Shown: positions 44,597-55,509 of the stretch, in pieces
Layout of the letters: each line of letters begins with the position of its first letter
Numbering within the stretch: the stretch's first letter is position 1
DNA from: Clostridium sp. JN-1
GTDB lineage: Bacteria; Bacillota; Clostridia; Clostridiales; Clostridiaceae
Reading direction: 5' to 3'
DNA: 64,000 bases
NCBI RefSeq assembly: GCF_003718715.1
Contig: NZ_CP033465.1
Span: forward strand, 1,798,001 to 1,862,000
Notes under the pieces: model-generated
Seen by the model: the letters and a program-made list of their open reading frames with translations, nothing else
The model's database searches: none
What the model was told of the DNA's origin: nothing
Program-made: the position numbers and the translations under genes

Positions 44597-44606
44597 ACTA
44601 ATAAAT

Positions 44607-46463
44607 TTATTGATTATTATTTGTTGTACCACCATCTTGTTTCGGTGGATTTGGTTCTGGTTGTGGGTCTGGGTCTGGTTGTGGTTTTGGATCTGGTTTT
44701 GGATCTGGTTTTGGGTCTGGTTCTGGTTTTGGTTCTGGTTTTGGTTCTGGTTTTGGTTCTTGGTACTGATAATAACTCAAATTAATTGCTGCACCTGGTC
44801 TTGCTGATCCACTCACAGACTGACCTGACACTATTCCATCTTGAGACCTATCGCTAGTTGCTACTGCTGATTTAGACACCCTAAATCCTGATCCCGATAA
44901 AATGCTGTAAGCTTCACCCACACTCTTTCCAGTCACATTCGGTACTGCAACATTTTTAACTTCTGCTCCATTACTTACTACAAGACTTACAGTTGTGTTT
45001 GATGCAGCATTTGAATCAGGCTGTGGATCTTGACTTATTACAGAACCACTTTGAACACTATCACTATGCCTATAACTTATGTTTCCAACCTTTAACCCAC
45101 TATTTTTAATGATGTCCTTTGCTGACTCCAAATCTACTCCAACTACATTTGGAACACTTAGGGTGTCTTGACCACTGCTTACACTAACCCTAACTTCCGA
45201 ATTTACTTTAACCTTTGCTCCGGAAGCAGGATAAGTTTTAATTACAGTTCCTTCAGGTTTATTACTTTTTTCCTTACCTGCAAGTACAAACTTTAGCTTT
45301 TTATTTTCTATAGCCTTTTTAGCTTCATCTTGTTTCATACCAACTACATTTGGCACTGTAGTCTCCTTTGCAAATGCTCCTGACTTTCCAAATGCAAAGT
45401 ATCCTGTAACTGCACCTATCACTACAATCAATACACCTAAAGCAGCTATAAGTATCCTCTTTTTATTTTTAGGATTTAATTTTTTAATTATACGATTGTC
45501 AGCCTCATCGTCCTCATCTTCTTCATCTTCATCTTCTTCATCATAATCATCATCATCGTATTTCTTATCTTCATCATCTGTAACTATAGGGTCCATTACT
45601 CTAGTCATATCATCATCTAAATCACTTGTACTTATGTTAAAAACTTGATTCTTTTCTATTCTTCTAAGATCAGCTAACATATCTTTTATATCTTGATATC
45701 TCTTTACAGGTTCTTTTTCAATTGCCTTTAAAATTAGTTTATTTAAACTTTGAGGAATATCAGGATTTATTTCTATTGGAGGAACTACAGGTTCTTGTAT
45801 ATGTTTTAATGCCACAGATACAGGACTGTCTGCATCATAAGGCACCCTTCCTGTAACCATCTCATATATAACTATACCCAGAGAATATATATCTGTTCTA
45901 CAGTCTACAAAGCTTCCCTTGGCTTGTTCTGGTGAAAAATAATGGACAGATCCCATAACCTTACTGGAATTTGTAATTGTAACTGAATTCGATGCTTTTG
46001 CTATTCCAAAATCCGTTACTTTAACTACTCCTTCATCCGTAACCATAATATTATGAGGTTTTATATCTCTGTGTATAATGTTATTCTTGTGTGCACAAGC
46101 TAAAGCTTTTGATATTTGGATAGCTATATTAACAGCCCTAGTTGTATTCAATTTCCCATTTTGCACAATTATTTGTTTTAAAGTTTTACCCTTTATATAT
46201 TCCATTACTATATAGTTTATGTCACCTTGGGTACCTACATCATAAATATCTACTATATTATTATCAGAAAGGCTTGCAGCTGCAGTAGCTTCTCTTTTAA
46301 ATTTTTCAACAAATTCACTATCATTTGAGTATTGATTCTTTAGTATCTTTACCGCTACAAAACGGTTTAGAAGATGACATTTAGCCTTATAAACTAAAGC
46401 CATCCCTCCTTCTCCTATTTTTTCTAGAAGTTCATATCTATTCCCCAGCATAGTACCTATCAT
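44607..46463 (-). CDS. prkC: Serine/threonine protein kinase with PASTA domains (PrkC)
   Basis: Membrane kinase sensing muropeptides or lipid II, controlling cell-wall growth and germination. ATG at 46463 (MIGTMLGNRYEL) follows AAGGAG. The 618 residues have a Hanks kinase domain (GEGGMALVYKA near 17, HRDIKPHNIM near 132, DFGIA), a very acidic juxtamembrane run near 298-325, one membrane helix near 340, three PASTA domains (about 370-565), and a C-terminal Pro-Glu-Lys-Asp repeat tail of about 50 residues. Paired with its phosphatase just upstream. Confidence 0.96.
   Translation of the reverse strand: MIGTMLGNRYELLEKIGEGGMALVYKAKCHLLNRFVAVKILKNQYSNDSEFVEKFKREATAAASLSDNNIVDIYDVGTQGDINYIVMEYIKGKTLKQIIVQNGKLNTTRAVNIAIQISKALACAHKNNIIHRDIKPHNIMVTDEGVVKVTDFGIAKASNSVTITNSSKVMGSVHYFSPEQAKGSFVDCRTDIYSLGIVIYEMVTGRVPYDADSPVSVALKHIQEPVVPPIEINPDIPQSLNKLILKAIEKEPVKRYQDIKDMLADLRRIEKNQVFNISTSDLDDDMTRVMDPIVTDDEDKKYDDDDYDEEDEDEEDEDDEADNRIIKKLNPKNKKRILIAALGVLIVVIGAVTGYFAFGKSGAFAKETTVPNVVGMKQDEAKKAIENKKLKFVLAGKEKSNKPEGTVIKTYPASGAKVKVNSEVRVSVSSGQDTLSVPNVVGVDLESAKDIIKNSGLKVGNISYRHSDSVQSGSVISQDPQPDSNAASNTTVSLVVSNGAEVKNVAVPNVTGKSVGEAYSILSGSGFRVSKSAVATSDRSQDGIVSGQSVSGSARPGAAINLSYYQYQEPKPEPKPEPKPEPDPKPDPKPDPKPQPDPDPQPEPNPPKQDGGTTNNNQ
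44640..44765. repeat. Tandem repeat encoding the PrkC proline-rich tail
   Basis: Repeats of a 12-base unit (GGTTCTGGTTTT on the plus strand) and variants, encoding alternating PEPK, PDPK and PDPQ. Such arrays can change length by slippage. Confidence 0.85.
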
Positions 46464-46476
46464 CTTTACACTCTCC

Positions 46477-47181
46477 TTAAAATACAATAACTGATATATT
46501 GTCTCTTGCACCCTTTAATTTACTAAGTTCTATAAGTTGTCTACATGCATCTTCATTATCATTTTTTAATATTATATCATACATCTCAATTAAGCTTACT
46601 TCATTAGACAATCCATCGGTACACAAAATAACTCTTTTTATATCATCCAACTTTACATCAAAGGTATCTATTTCCACAGAAATATTAGTTCCTAAAGCTC
46701 TTGTTATTATATTTTTATTAGGATGATCTATAGCTTCTTCTTCCGTTATACTTCCTTCGTCAATTAATTGCTGAACAAGAGAATGATCCTTAGTTACCTT
46801 TATTATTCCTTCTTTTTTTACTATATAGCAGCTGCTATCTCCGACATTTGCCACTACCATGTGTTTATCTTTTACTAAACAAGCAGTTATAGTTGTCCCC
46901 ATTCCCTGCAGTCCTTCTCCGCTCTTTGACAATTCAAAAATTTTTTTATTTGCAAGTTTTATTCCTTCTATTAAAACACTTTCCATATCATCTATTAAAC
47001 TCAAAGATTTTATATATTCAATAGTGGTATCTACTGCTAATTTACTAGCTACTTCTCCTGCATTATGTCCGCCCATTCCGTCAGCTATTATATAAATGTT
47101 ATAATCATCTTTACTGTAAAATCCTAAGTAATCTTCATTTATCTTTCTATAGTTTCCTACATCGGATAGCATCCCCACCAT
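46477..47181 (-). CDS. stp: PP2C-family serine/threonine phosphatase (Stp/PrpC)
   Basis: Manganese-dependent phosphatase that reverses PrkC signalling. The 234 residues carry the PP2C metal-binding motifs RKINEDY near 12, ADGMGGHNAGEVAS near 33, VGDSSCY near 112, LCTDGLSNEV near 187 and ARDNISV near the C terminus. It ends 13 bases before the prkC start, so kinase and phosphatase are made together. Confidence 0.95.
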   Translation of the reverse strand: MVGMLSDVGNYRKINEDYLGFYSKDDYNIYIIADGMGGHNAGEVASKLAVDTTIEYIKSLSLIDDMESVLIEGIKLANKKIFELSKSGEGLQGMGTTITACLVKDKHMVVANVGDSSCYIVKKEGIIKVTKDHSLVQQLIDEGSITEEEAIDHPNKNIITRALGTNISVEIDTFDVKLDDIKRVILCTDGLSNEVSLIEMYDIILKNDNEDACRQLIELSKLKGARDNISVIVF

Positions 47182-47184
47182 CTT

Positions 47185-48234
47185 TTACACCCCTTCCAGG
47201 TCATTTTTAGATTTTAAATAACTTCTTCTTAGTTGACCACAAGCAGCATTAATGTCTGAACCCATCTCTCTCCTAATTGTAGTTTCTATACCACTTTTTG
47301 TTAAAATATTATAAAATCTTTTTACATTACTTGAAGATGATTTTTCATACTTTTTTTCTTTTACCTTATTTACTGGTATTAAGTTTACATGACATAAAAT
47401 TCCCTTTAATAATTTGCTTAATTCATAAGCACATTCATCCATGTCATTTACATCTTTTATAAGTGCGTACTCAAAGCTCACCCTTCTATTAGTTTTTTTT
47501 ATGTAATATTTGCATGCATCAATTATTTCAGCTATAGAATACTTATTGGCTATAGGCATCGTAGTTTTTCGGAGTTCATCATTTGGTGCATGAAGTGATA
47601 TGGCTAGGGTTATTTGATAATTTTTTTCAGCAAGTTCTAAAATTCTAGGTATCAATCCGCAAGTTGACAAAGTCACATGCCTCTGTCCTATATTAAATGT
47701 ATAATCAGAATTTACCATATCTAAAAATTTAATGACATTTTCATAGTTGTCTAAAGGCTCTCCACTTCCCATTAAAACTACATTTGATATTCTATCTTGA
47801 ATCTTATTTTGTGCCTCTAATATTTGTGCTAATATTTCGCCTGTACTTAAGTTTCTTACCATCCCACCTAAAGTTGAAGCACAAAACCTGCAGCCCATTC
47901 TACACCCAACTTGAGTTGAAACACATATTGAATTTCCATGTCTGTATTTCATTACAACACATTCTATAACATTTCCATCCATAAATTCGTATAAAAACTT
48001 AAATGTATCACGAGCCTTGGATGTATACATATTTACGATTTTTGGTATGTCTATATAAAATGATTCACTTAATTTTTTCTTAGTAGATTTAGGTAAATTA
48101 TTCATATGCTCAAAATCCCATATGTTTTTCTTATAAATCCACTCCATTACTTGTTTAGCTCTAAATTTACTTTCTCCATTTTCCTCCATCCAATTCTTTA
48201 GCTCGTAAATATCTAAATCTAAAATATTATACAT
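47185..48234 (-). CDS. rlmN: 23S rRNA/tRNA adenine-C2 methyltransferase RlmN
   Basis: Radical SAM enzyme methylating C2 of A2503 in 23S rRNA and A37 in some tRNAs. ATG at 48234 is preferred over the GTG six bases earlier, which overlaps the AGGTAGGTG ribosome site. The 349 residues show [11 protein letters not shown] near 112 for the iron-sulfur cluster and the catalytic cysteines (C in AACGQLR near 336). Three bases from stp and eight from rsmB. Confidence 0.96.
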   Translation of the reverse strand: MYNILDLDIYELKNWMEENGESKFRAKQVMEWIYKKNIWDFEHMNNLPKSTKKKLSESFYIDIPKIVNMYTSKARDTFKFLYEFMDGNVIECVVMKYRHGNSICVSTQVGCRMGCRFCASTLGGMVRNLSTGEILAQILEAQNKIQDRISNVVLMGSGEPLDNYENVIKFLDMVNSDYTFNIGQRHVTLSTCGLIPRILELAEKNYQITLAISLHAPNDELRKTTMPIANKYSIAEIIDACKYYIKKTNRRVSFEYALIKDVNDMDECAYELSKLLKGILCHVNLIPVNKVKEKKYEKSSSSNVKRFYNILTKSGIETTIRREMGSDINAACGQLRRSYLKSKNDLEGV

Positions 48235-48242
48235 TATCACAC

Positions 48243-49571
48243 CTACCTACGTCTTACCATTTTAGCAATAAAAAAACCATCCATCAATTCATCTGGTAAA
48301 ATAGTTATAAAACCTTCTTTATGATATATTATGTTACTTAACTTTCCAAGATAAAGGGGTTCAATTTCAAAATTTGGATATTTCTTTATAAACCATTTTA
48401 TATTTTCTTCATTTTCTTGTTTATTTAACGTACATGTTGAATATATAAGTTTTCCACCTGGCTTTACATATCTAGCTGCGTTTGAAACAATATCCCTTTG
48501 AACTTTTAAAATACTTTTTAGTGACTCTTTGCTTTTAGTCCACTTGATTTCAGGTTTTTTTGCTATTATTCCAAGTCCGGAGCAAGGTGCATCAACCAAT
48601 ACCCTATCTCCTATTTTTTCATAATCACTTGAATAATTTGCAGCATCTAATTCACTGCATTTTACATTTGTTATTCCAAGTCTTTCAACATTCTGCTTTA
48701 TTAAAGACAACTTATTGCGGTGAATATCAAAAGCAAATATTTTGCCTGTATTTTTCATAATTTCAGCTATATGAGATGTCTTTCCACCTGGTGCACTGCA
48801 CAAATCTAAAACAACCATATCCTCTTTTAAGTCCATGGACGGGGCAACAAGCATTGCACTTTCATCTTGAACTGTTATCAATCCATCTTTAAATAGTGGA
48901 TTATTTTCTATATTCTTACCCTTCTTTATTACAATAGCCTCAGGGCATATTTTCCCTTCTTCTATAGAATAGCCATTTTCAATTAACTTGTCGTATGTTT
49001 TATCATATCCTGCCTTTAAATTATTAACTCTAACAGTTACAGATGGAGTTTTGTTAAGTCCGCTTAATATATTTTCTGTAACTTTTAAACCATATTGATG
49101 TAAAAATATTTTTACAAGCCAAAGTGGAAAAGAATATTTAAATGCCAGCTCTTCATCTGCGGCATTATGTTTGCAGTAGTCAATTCCATCATTTCTGATG
49201 TAATTTCTAAGTACTGCATTTACAAATTTTGCATTTCTTATAGCCTTCATCTTAGTCAATTCAACTGCTTCATTTACTACAGCAAATGATGGGATTTTAT
49301 CTAAGTACCTAATTTGATATATGGAAATCCTAAGTATATTTAAAACATCAATATTTAACTTCTTAAGTTCACTTTTAATATAATGTTTTAATATTATATC
49401 TATGGTATATTTATATTTTATCGTTCCATATACAATTTCTGTAATTAAAGCTTTATCCCTATCATCTATGTCTTTAGAGTTAAGTTCTCTTTTCAATTCT
49501 ATGTTTGAATAAGCACCTTCACTCAACACCCTTTTAAGTACACTTACTGCTATATTTCTAGCATTATCCAT
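48243..49571 (-). CDS. rsmB: 16S rRNA cytosine-C5 methyltransferase RsmB
   Basis: Methylates C967 (E. coli numbering) of 16S rRNA. The 442 residues have an N-terminal NusB-like domain (about 1-140) and a C-terminal SAM domain with [16 protein letters not shown] near 257, [11 protein letters not shown] near 325 and the second cysteine in [12 protein letters not shown] near 380. Standard position next to rlmN. Confidence 0.95.
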   Translation of the reverse strand: MDNARNIAVSVLKRVLSEGAYSNIELKRELNSKDIDDRDKALITEIVYGTIKYKYTIDIILKHYIKSELKKLNIDVLNILRISIYQIRYLDKIPSFAVVNEAVELTKMKAIRNAKFVNAVLRNYIRNDGIDYCKHNAADEELAFKYSFPLWLVKIFLHQYGLKVTENILSGLNKTPSVTVRVNNLKAGYDKTYDKLIENGYSIEEGKICPEAIVIKKGKNIENNPLFKDGLITVQDESAMLVAPSMDLKEDMVVLDLCSAPGGKTSHIAEIMKNTGKIFAFDIHRNKLSLIKQNVERLGITNVKCSELDAANYSSDYEKIGDRVLVDAPCSGLGIIAKKPEIKWTKSKESLKSILKVQRDIVSNAARYVKPGGKLIYSTCTLNKQENEENIKWFIKKYPNFEIEPLYLGKLSNIIYHKEGFITILPDELMDGFFIAKMVRRR

Positions 49572-49598
49572 CGTTTTACCTCTTAAAATATAATTTAT

Positions 49599-50279
49599 TT
49601 AATTTTCTCGCCTGTTTAAAATTATTAATCTAGCAAGTTGTGCTATTGACGTTAACGCAGCTGCAACATAAGTCATAGCCGCTGCAGATAAAACTTTCCT
49701 AGCACTTTTCACTTCATCAGCATACAAAATACCTTTGCTATCTAATATTTTTAGTGCTCTACTAGATGCATTAAATTCAACAGGAAGTGTGACAAGTTGA
49801 AAAATAACTACTGCTGTAAAAAGTAATATTCCCAAGCTCGTTAATCCTCTAAATCCAAGTAATATTCCTGCTATAAGTAGTACCCATGAAAGACTTGAAC
49901 TGAAGTTTACAACGGGTACTATCGAATTTCTAATAACTAAAGGTGCATAATGTCTTTGATGCTGAATAGCATGACCTGTTTCATGTGCTGCAACCCCAAT
50001 AGATGCTACAGAGTTACTATAAAATACATCTTCTGAAAGTCTCATAACTTGCCTGGAAGGATCATAATGATCTGTAAGTTTTCCAGGTATAACTTCTACA
50101 GGTATATAGTTTAAACCATGGCTATCCAAAAGTATCCTAGCTACCTGTGCACCAGTATATCCTTTGGCACTTCTATAATTAGAATATTTATTAAAAGTAG
50201 AAGAAACTTTATATTGAGCCCATGCTGATATTATTAAAGCTGGAATTAATATAATAAAAGTACTATCAAAATAAAACAT
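49599..50279 (-). CDS. Membrane zinc metallopeptidase (YugP/DUF2268-like family)
   Basis: Membrane-bound neutral zinc peptidase family represented by YugP. The 226 residues have an N-terminal membrane helix, the zinc motif HETGHAIQH near 110 following VASIGVAAHE, and two or three further helices in the C-terminal half (LSWVLLIAGILLGF, ILLFTAVVIFQLV). Substrate unknown. Inserted between rsmB and fmt, as in many clostridia. Confidence 0.85.
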   Translation of the reverse strand: MFYFDSTFIILIPALIISAWAQYKVSSTFNKYSNYRSAKGYTGAQVARILLDSHGLNYIPVEVIPGKLTDHYDPSRQVMRLSEDVFYSNSVASIGVAAHETGHAIQHQRHYAPLVIRNSIVPVVNFSSSLSWVLLIAGILLGFRGLTSLGILLFTAVVIFQLVTLPVEFNASSRALKILDSKGILYADEVKSARKVLSAAAMTYVAAALTSIAQLARLIILNRREN

Positions 50280-50311
50280 AAACTACACCTCATATTTTCT
50301 ATAACCATAAT

Positions 50312-51259
50312 TTATTTTCCAAACATAATACCGCTTTTTATTTCATGTCCTCTTATATAATCACTTACTTTCATGGCTTTGCCCCCAGGAAATTGTATAA
50401 CTTTTAGAAGTAAGCTGCCCTTTCCACAAGCAACCTCTATTCCATCGTTACAAACACTGATTATATATCCAGGACTATGTTTTGAATCTTTATCTAGAAG
50501 TTCAGCTTCGTAGATTTTCATATTTTGACTATCATACTCAGTATATGCAACCGGCCATGGATTTAAACCCCTAATAAAATTTTTTATACTTAAGCTTTTC
50601 AAATTCCAGTCTATTCTAGCCATCTTCTTATCTAACATTGAAGCATATTTAGTTGGAGACTCTCCTTGTTTTTTTCTAGTTATATTTCCTTCTACAACAT
50701 CATTTAACGTTTTACAAAGTAAATTTGCTCCATTTATCATAAGTAAATCATGAAGCTCACCTGCTGTCATATTATTTTCTATTTCAACTTTACTCTGCAA
50801 GAGCATATCTCCAGTATCTAATCCAACATCCATCATCATTGTAGTATTTCCTGTTTCTACTTCACCATTTATAACAGCCCAATTTATTGGTGCAGCTCCT
50901 CTGTACTTAGGTAAAAGTGAAGCATGTAAGTTTATACACCCATACTTTGGTATATCCAAAATTTCTTTTGTAAGTATTTGACCATAAGCTACTACCACAA
51001 TAAAATCAGGATTTATGCACTTTAATTTTTCTATTGCTTCAATATCTTTCTTTAATTTTACAGGCTGATAAACTGGTATATTTTTGTCCACTGCAACTTC
51101 TTTTACAGCTGACATTGTCATCTTTTTTCCTCTTCCCTTAGGTTTATCTGGTTGAGTAAATACTGCCCTTACATTGAAATTTTCAATGAGCTTATTTAAT
51201 GAAGGTACTGCAAATTCGGGTGTTCCCATAAATACTACATTTACATTATTGTTTTTCAT
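50312..51259 (-). CDS. fmt: Methionyl-tRNA formyltransferase
   Basis: Formylates initiator Met-tRNA using 10-formyltetrahydrofolate. The 315 residues contain [13 protein letters not shown] at the N terminus, the catalytic [19 protein letters not shown] near 107 with Asn, His and downstream Asp ([10 protein letters not shown] near 143), and a C-terminal OB-like domain. Its ATG shares bases with the def stop codon. Confidence 0.97.
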   Translation of the reverse strand: MKNNNVNVVFMGTPEFAVPSLNKLIENFNVRAVFTQPDKPKGRGKKMTMSAVKEVAVDKNIPVYQPVKLKKDIEAIEKLKCINPDFIVVVAYGQILTKEILDIPKYGCINLHASLLPKYRGAAPINWAVINGEVETGNTTMMMDVGLDTGDMLLQSKVEIENNMTAGELHDLLMINGANLLCKTLNDVVEGNITRKKQGESPTKYASMLDKKMARIDWNLKSLSIKNFIRGLNPWPVAYTEYDSQNMKIYEAELLDKDSKHSPGYIISVCNDGIEVACGKGSLLLKVIQFPGGKAMKVSDYIRGHEIKSGIMFGK

Positions 51260-51702
51260 TAATCATCAACTGCCTTATCTATAAATAATATACCATCTAA
51301 GTGATCTATTTCATGACACAGTGCCCTTGCGAGTAATCCTTCTCCTTTTATTACTATCTTTTCTCCTTTTTCATTTAAAGCTTCTACTTTAACTTTATAA
51401 GGTCTGTCAACTTTTTCCTGTTCCCCTGGAATACTTAGACAACCTTCCTCATCTATTTGGCTGCCTTCATGTGATATTATAACAGGATTTATAAGCCTAA
51501 TTATTCCATCTCCAACATCTATTACTACAATTCTCTTAAGTATTCCAACTTGAGGTGCTGCAAGCCCTACACCATCTGCCTTATACATAGTTTCCTGCAT
51601 ATCGTCAAGTAAAGTTATAATTTTTTTATCTATATGCTCTACTTTCCTGCTCTTCTTTCTTAAAAGTTCGTCTCCATATTTTCGTATATTTCTTAATGCC
51701 AT
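51259..51702 (-). CDS. def: Peptide deformylase
   Basis: Removes the formyl group from new proteins. The 147 residues contain all three motifs: [10 protein letters not shown] near 43, EEGCLSIPG near 87, and the metal-binding HEIDHLDG near 128. GGAGGTATTTATT precedes the ATG. Overlaps fmt by a TAATG, so the two formyl-cycle enzymes are coupled. Confidence 0.97.
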   Translation of the reverse strand: MALRNIRKYGDELLRKKSRKVEHIDKKIITLLDDMQETMYKADGVGLAAPQVGILKRIVVIDVGDGIIRLINPVIISHEGSQIDEEGCLSIPGEQEKVDRPYKVKVEALNEKGEKIVIKGEGLLARALCHEIDHLDGILFIDKAVDD

Positions 51703-51800
51703 AATAAATACCTCCTAGCAATCATATAATAATATTATAATAATACATTAAAATACAGTATTATATATAAACAATTTACACTAATTATAATAACATATAA

Positions 51801-54002
51801 TCAAAGCAAATTATTTGGATTAACATCAATACTTACCCTTATCTCACTTGCTGCATCTTTTAATGCATTGTAAATCATGCTTTTTACTTCCTTAGCAAAT
51901 TCTATATTTATTTTGCCTTTTATAACTATTTGCCATCTAAATAATTCTTTTATTTTAGATACTTGGCATGGACATGGTCCTAACATTTTAATTTTATCAT
52001 GTTTTTCTACTTTATTTTTTAATAGTACACCAACATTTTGTATATTTTTTATTAACATATCTTCACTTTTTGAGCTCATATTTATGAGGAGAATATCTGT
52101 AAAAGGTGGATATCCCATGGACTTTCTAATCTTAATTTCCTCTTTAAAAAATCCAGTATAATTATTATTAGAAGCAAAAACTATACTATAATTATCTGGA
52201 TTGTAAGTTTGAACAATAACCTCTCCACTTTTCTCTCCTCTGCCAGCCCTTCCTGATACCTGAGTAATTAGTTGAAAAGTCCTTTCTGCTGATCTAAAAT
52301 CTGGAAGATTTAAAGAAACATCTGCAGCAATAACTCCAACAAGTGTCACATTTTTAAAATCTAATCCTTTTGCAACCATTTGGGTTCCTATCAATATATC
52401 TGCATTTCCATTTTTAAAGTCATTGTATATTTGCTCATACGAATTTTTAGTCCTAGTCGTATCAAAATCCATTCTTAAAGTTACTGCCGAAGGAAAAAGT
52501 TTTTTTATTTCCCTTTCAACCTTTTCAGTACCCACGCCAAAAAACTTAACATACTTGCTGCCGCATTTAGGACATATTCTCGGTATGCTCTGACTAGCCC
52601 CACAATAGTGGCATATTAATTTTCTTTGTTCACTGTGGTATGTAAGTGAAATATCACAGTGTCTGCATTTAAAAACGTATCCACATTTTCTACAAGATAC
52701 AAATGTTGAAAATCCTCTTCTATTTAAAAATAAGATTATCTGTTCTTTTTTATTTAATCTATCTTCTATACCTTGATAAAGTTTTCTGCTAAAAATAGAC
52801 TTATTTGAGTTCATTAATTCTTCTCTCATATCAACTATTTTGACATCAGGCATTAGTGCACCATCTGCCCTATTTTTTATAGTAATGAGCTGTACATCTT
52901 TATTTATACAATCATAATAAGTTTCTATTGAAGGTGTAGCAGATCCCAAAACCAATTTGCACCCTTTTAACTCAGACTGCATTTTCCCTATTTCTCTTGC
53001 ATTGTACTTTGGATTACTATCTGATTTATAACTTTCTTCATGTTCCTCATCAATTACTATTAATCCAAGGTTATTAAACGGTAGAAATATTGCTGATCTT
53101 GCACCAATTGCCACCTTAACTTTACCTTGTTTAACCCTAAGCCATTCATCATATCTTTCTCCATCAGAAAGTTTACTGTGAAATACACTTATATTTCTTC
53201 CAAATCTTCCTTTAAACCTTTCAACCATTTGAGGTGTTAGTGCAATTTCAGGGACAAGTATAATACATTCTTTATTTTGCTTTATCATTTCACTTACAAG
53301 ATGCATATATATTTCAGTTTTGCCGCTTCCAGTTACCCCATGTATTAGAAATACTTTTTCTTGAGATTTAAGTATATTTTCAACTGCAGCATTTTGTTCA
53401 AGATTAAGTTTTTTAGCTTCATATTTTTTATACTCTCTATTATCATATCTATTTATTATTTTTTCTTTAATGATTAAACAGCCGTGTTTTATCATAGTAT
53501 TTATTGAAGATAGAGATAAATTAAACTTATTAGCCAATGCACTTTTATTATACATTCCTTCATTATTTTTAACCGCATCATATATAAATTTATAATTATC
53601 TTTTAAAAGCTTTCCTTCCAACTTGCTGCCAGTATATATTACATTTTCTTTCTTGTTTTTTACGCCTCTAAATATACCTGCCGGAATGAAAGGCTTTATA
53701 CACTCTAAATAAGTACTTAAGTATTTTTCTCTCATCTTAGTTATCATAATTAAATCTTTTTTACTAAACAAGGAAAATGATTCGCAGATTGCATTTAATT
53801 CCTTTATCTTATTATTTCCTGAATATTCTTCATACAATTCAACTATAAAAGCATCTATCAACTTATTTGTTCTGCCAAAAGGTACTTTTACCCTATACCC
53901 TATATCAATTTTTCCTAGTAAATTTTGGGGTACTTTATATGTAAATATTTTATCTAACTGCACAGAAGAATTATTAATTATAACACCTGCATATTTATTC
54001 AC
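51801..54002 (-). CDS. priA: Primosomal protein N' (PriA helicase)
   Basis: Replication-restart helicase. The 733 residues include the N-terminal DNA-binding domain (about 1-105), Walker A GVTGSGKTEIY near 222, DEEHEES near 318, eight zinc-binding cysteines (CRKCGYVFKCRHCD, CHYCG, CPKCG; about 437-480) and the C-terminal helicase domain with QVSGRAGRG near 598. Standard length and position after coaBC. Confidence 0.97.
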   Translation of the reverse strand: MNKYAGVIINNSSVQLDKIFTYKVPQNLLGKIDIGYRVKVPFGRTNKLIDAFIVELYEEYSGNNKIKELNAICESFSLFSKKDLIMITKMREKYLSTYLECIKPFIPAGIFRGVKNKKENVIYTGSKLEGKLLKDNYKFIYDAVKNNEGMYNKSALANKFNLSLSSINTMIKHGCLIIKEKIINRYDNREYKKYEAKKLNLEQNAAVENILKSQEKVFLIHGVTGSGKTEIYMHLVSEMIKQNKECIILVPEIALTPQMVERFKGRFGRNISVFHSKLSDGERYDEWLRVKQGKVKVAIGARSAIFLPFNNLGLIVIDEEHEESYKSDSNPKYNAREIGKMQSELKGCKLVLGSATPSIETYYDCINKDVQLITIKNRADGALMPDVKIVDMREELMNSNKSIFSRKLYQGIEDRLNKKEQIILFLNRRGFSTFVSCRKCGYVFKCRHCDISLTYHSEQRKLICHYCGASQSIPRICPKCGSKYVKFFGVGTEKVEREIKKLFPSAVTLRMDFDTTRTKNSYEQIYNDFKNGNADILIGTQMVAKGLDFKNVTLVGVIAADVSLNLPDFRSAERTFQLITQVSGRAGRGEKSGEVIVQTYNPDNYSIVFASNNNYTGFFKEEIKIRKSMGYPPFTDILLINMSSKSEDMLIKNIQNVGVLLKNKVEKHDKIKMLGPCPCQVSKIKELFRWQIVIKGKINIEFAKEVKSMIYNALKDAASEIRVSIDVNPNNLL

Positions 54003-54053
54003 TTAATCACCTTTCAAACTAATTAACGTCTATAATTTTGCCGAATAACTACT

Positions 54054-54081
54054 AACTCCCACTTATATTAAAGTGGGAGTT
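54054..54081. other. Strong hairpin between coaBC and priA
   Basis: AACTCCCACTT/AAGTGGGAGTT, a perfect 11-bp stem with a six-base loop, but without a T tract on the minus strand. More likely an mRNA processing or stability element than a terminator. Confidence 0.55.
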
Positions 54082-54098
54082 AAGACGATAATATAAAA

Positions 54099-55286
54099 TT
54101 ATCTCATATTTATCAAGTCAAATAATTCTCTAGCAACTTGTCTTTTAGGCATTTTTTTCATAGGTATAACCCTGCCATCTCTACACAAAATAGTAGTTTT
54201 ATTATCATCTGAAGCAAAACCCGAATCTGCAGCAGTTATATCATTAGCAACAATAAAATCTAAATTTTTAACTTCTAGTTTTTTCGCTGCATTTTCAATT
54301 AAGTCATTGCTCTCAGCTGCAAAACCTACAAGTATTTGTTTAGTTTTAACGCTTCCAAGTTTTTTAAGTATATCATTATCCTTAGTCAAAACTAAATTAA
54401 AATCATTTTCTGATTTTTTTATCTTTCTATTAGAATAAGTCTTAGGCTTATAATCAGCTACTGCTGCTGCCTTTACCACTATATCCTGTTTATCAAAATT
54501 ATCTAAAACAACATTTAACATATCTTCATTAGTTTTAGCATATATCGTTTTCATTCCAATAGGCGGCTTAATATATGTATTTCCACATATAAGTGTAACC
54601 TCCGCTCCCCTGTCTCTAGCTTCCTCTGCAATAGCATATCCCATTTTACCTGATGACCTGTTTGTTATATATCTAACAGGATCTAAGGATGCTATAGTCG
54701 GACCTGCAGTAACTAACACTTTTTTACCTTTTAAGTCTTTTTTATCATATAACATACTTTGAACAACTTCAACTATTACATCTGTATCTTCTAACTTTCC
54801 TGTTCCGTAATCTCCACATGCTAATCTTCCACTAGATGGATTTATAAACTTATATCCAAGTTTCTTTAACTTTTCTATATTATCTTGAACTATAGCATTA
54901 TTAAACATATTTGTATTCATAGCTGGTGCAAAAACAACCTGTGCATTAGTTGCCATAATAGTAGTTGACAATAGGTCATCTGCTATACCATTTGCAACCT
55001 TACCTATTATATTAGCAGTAGCTGGAACTACAAGCATCAAATCAGCTTTCTTAGCAAGCGAAATATGCTGTATTTCCCATGCCTTAGGTTCAACAAACAT
55101 ATCACAACTTACTATATTCTGACTTAACGTCTGAAAGCTCAAGGGAGTCACAAATTTTGCTGCAGATTCAGTCATAATAACATCTACATCAAAATCCTTC
55201 TTTTTTAGCTTGCTTATTACATCTAATGCCTTATAAACAGCAATTCCACCAGTTACCCCTATAGCAATATTTTTTTTACAGCCCAT
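54099..55286 (-). CDS. coaBC: Bifunctional phosphopantothenoylcysteine decarboxylase/synthase
   Basis: Two successive steps of CoA synthesis. The 395 residues have the flavin decarboxylase half (IGVTGGIAVYKA near 8, active-site HISLAKKAD near 74, PAMNTNMF near 120) and the ligase half (VLVTAGPTIASLDPVRYITN near 190, KAAAVADY near 276). Starts four bases after rpoZ. With coaD at 16577 it supplies much of the CoA pathway in this window. Confidence 0.96.
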   Translation of the reverse strand: MGCKKNIAIGVTGGIAVYKALDVISKLKKKDFDVDVIMTESAAKFVTPLSFQTLSQNIVSCDMFVEPKAWEIQHISLAKKADLMLVVPATANIIGKVANGIADDLLSTTIMATNAQVVFAPAMNTNMFNNAIVQDNIEKLKKLGYKFINPSSGRLACGDYGTGKLEDTDVIVEVVQSMLYDKKDLKGKKVLVTAGPTIASLDPVRYITNRSSGKMGYAIAEEARDRGAEVTLICGNTYIKPPIGMKTIYAKTNEDMLNVVLDNFDKQDIVVKAAAVADYKPKTYSNRKIKKSENDFNLVLTKDNDILKKLGSVKTKQILVGFAAESNDLIENAAKKLEVKNLDFIVANDITAADSGFASDDNKTTILCRDGRVIPMKKMPKRQVARELFDLINMR

Positions 55287-55290
55287 GATT

Positions 55291-55509
55291 TTACTTTATA
55301 CCTTCCTTTACTGTTTTATAAGTAATGGCATTTTCATATATTTCATTAATTGCTATAGTAACAGGTTTAGCAGAATCAACATTTACAAGAGGTTTAGAAC
55401 CTTCTATTATTTGTCTTGCTCTTTTAGCAGTTATGGTTACTAATGTGTACCTATTATCAACTTTTTTTAATAAATCCACTACGGATGGATTGATCATTGA
55501 ATCATTCAT
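55291..55509 (-). CDS. rpoZ: RNA polymerase omega subunit
   Basis: Assembly and stability subunit of RNA polymerase. The 72 residues contain the conserved NRYTLVTITAKRARQI near 18. Overlaps the gmk 3' end by eight bases. The gmk-rpoZ-coaBC-priA order is conserved across Firmicutes. Confidence 0.93.
   Translation of the reverse strand: MNDSMINPSVVDLLKKVDNRYTLVTITAKRARQIIEGSKPLVNVDSAKPVTIAINEIYENAITYKTVKEGIK

Noticed and set aside
44610-44807. Plus-strand open frame rich in Trp and Phe
   Set aside because: It is the complement of the PrkC proline tail repeats; no ribosome site and extreme composition.
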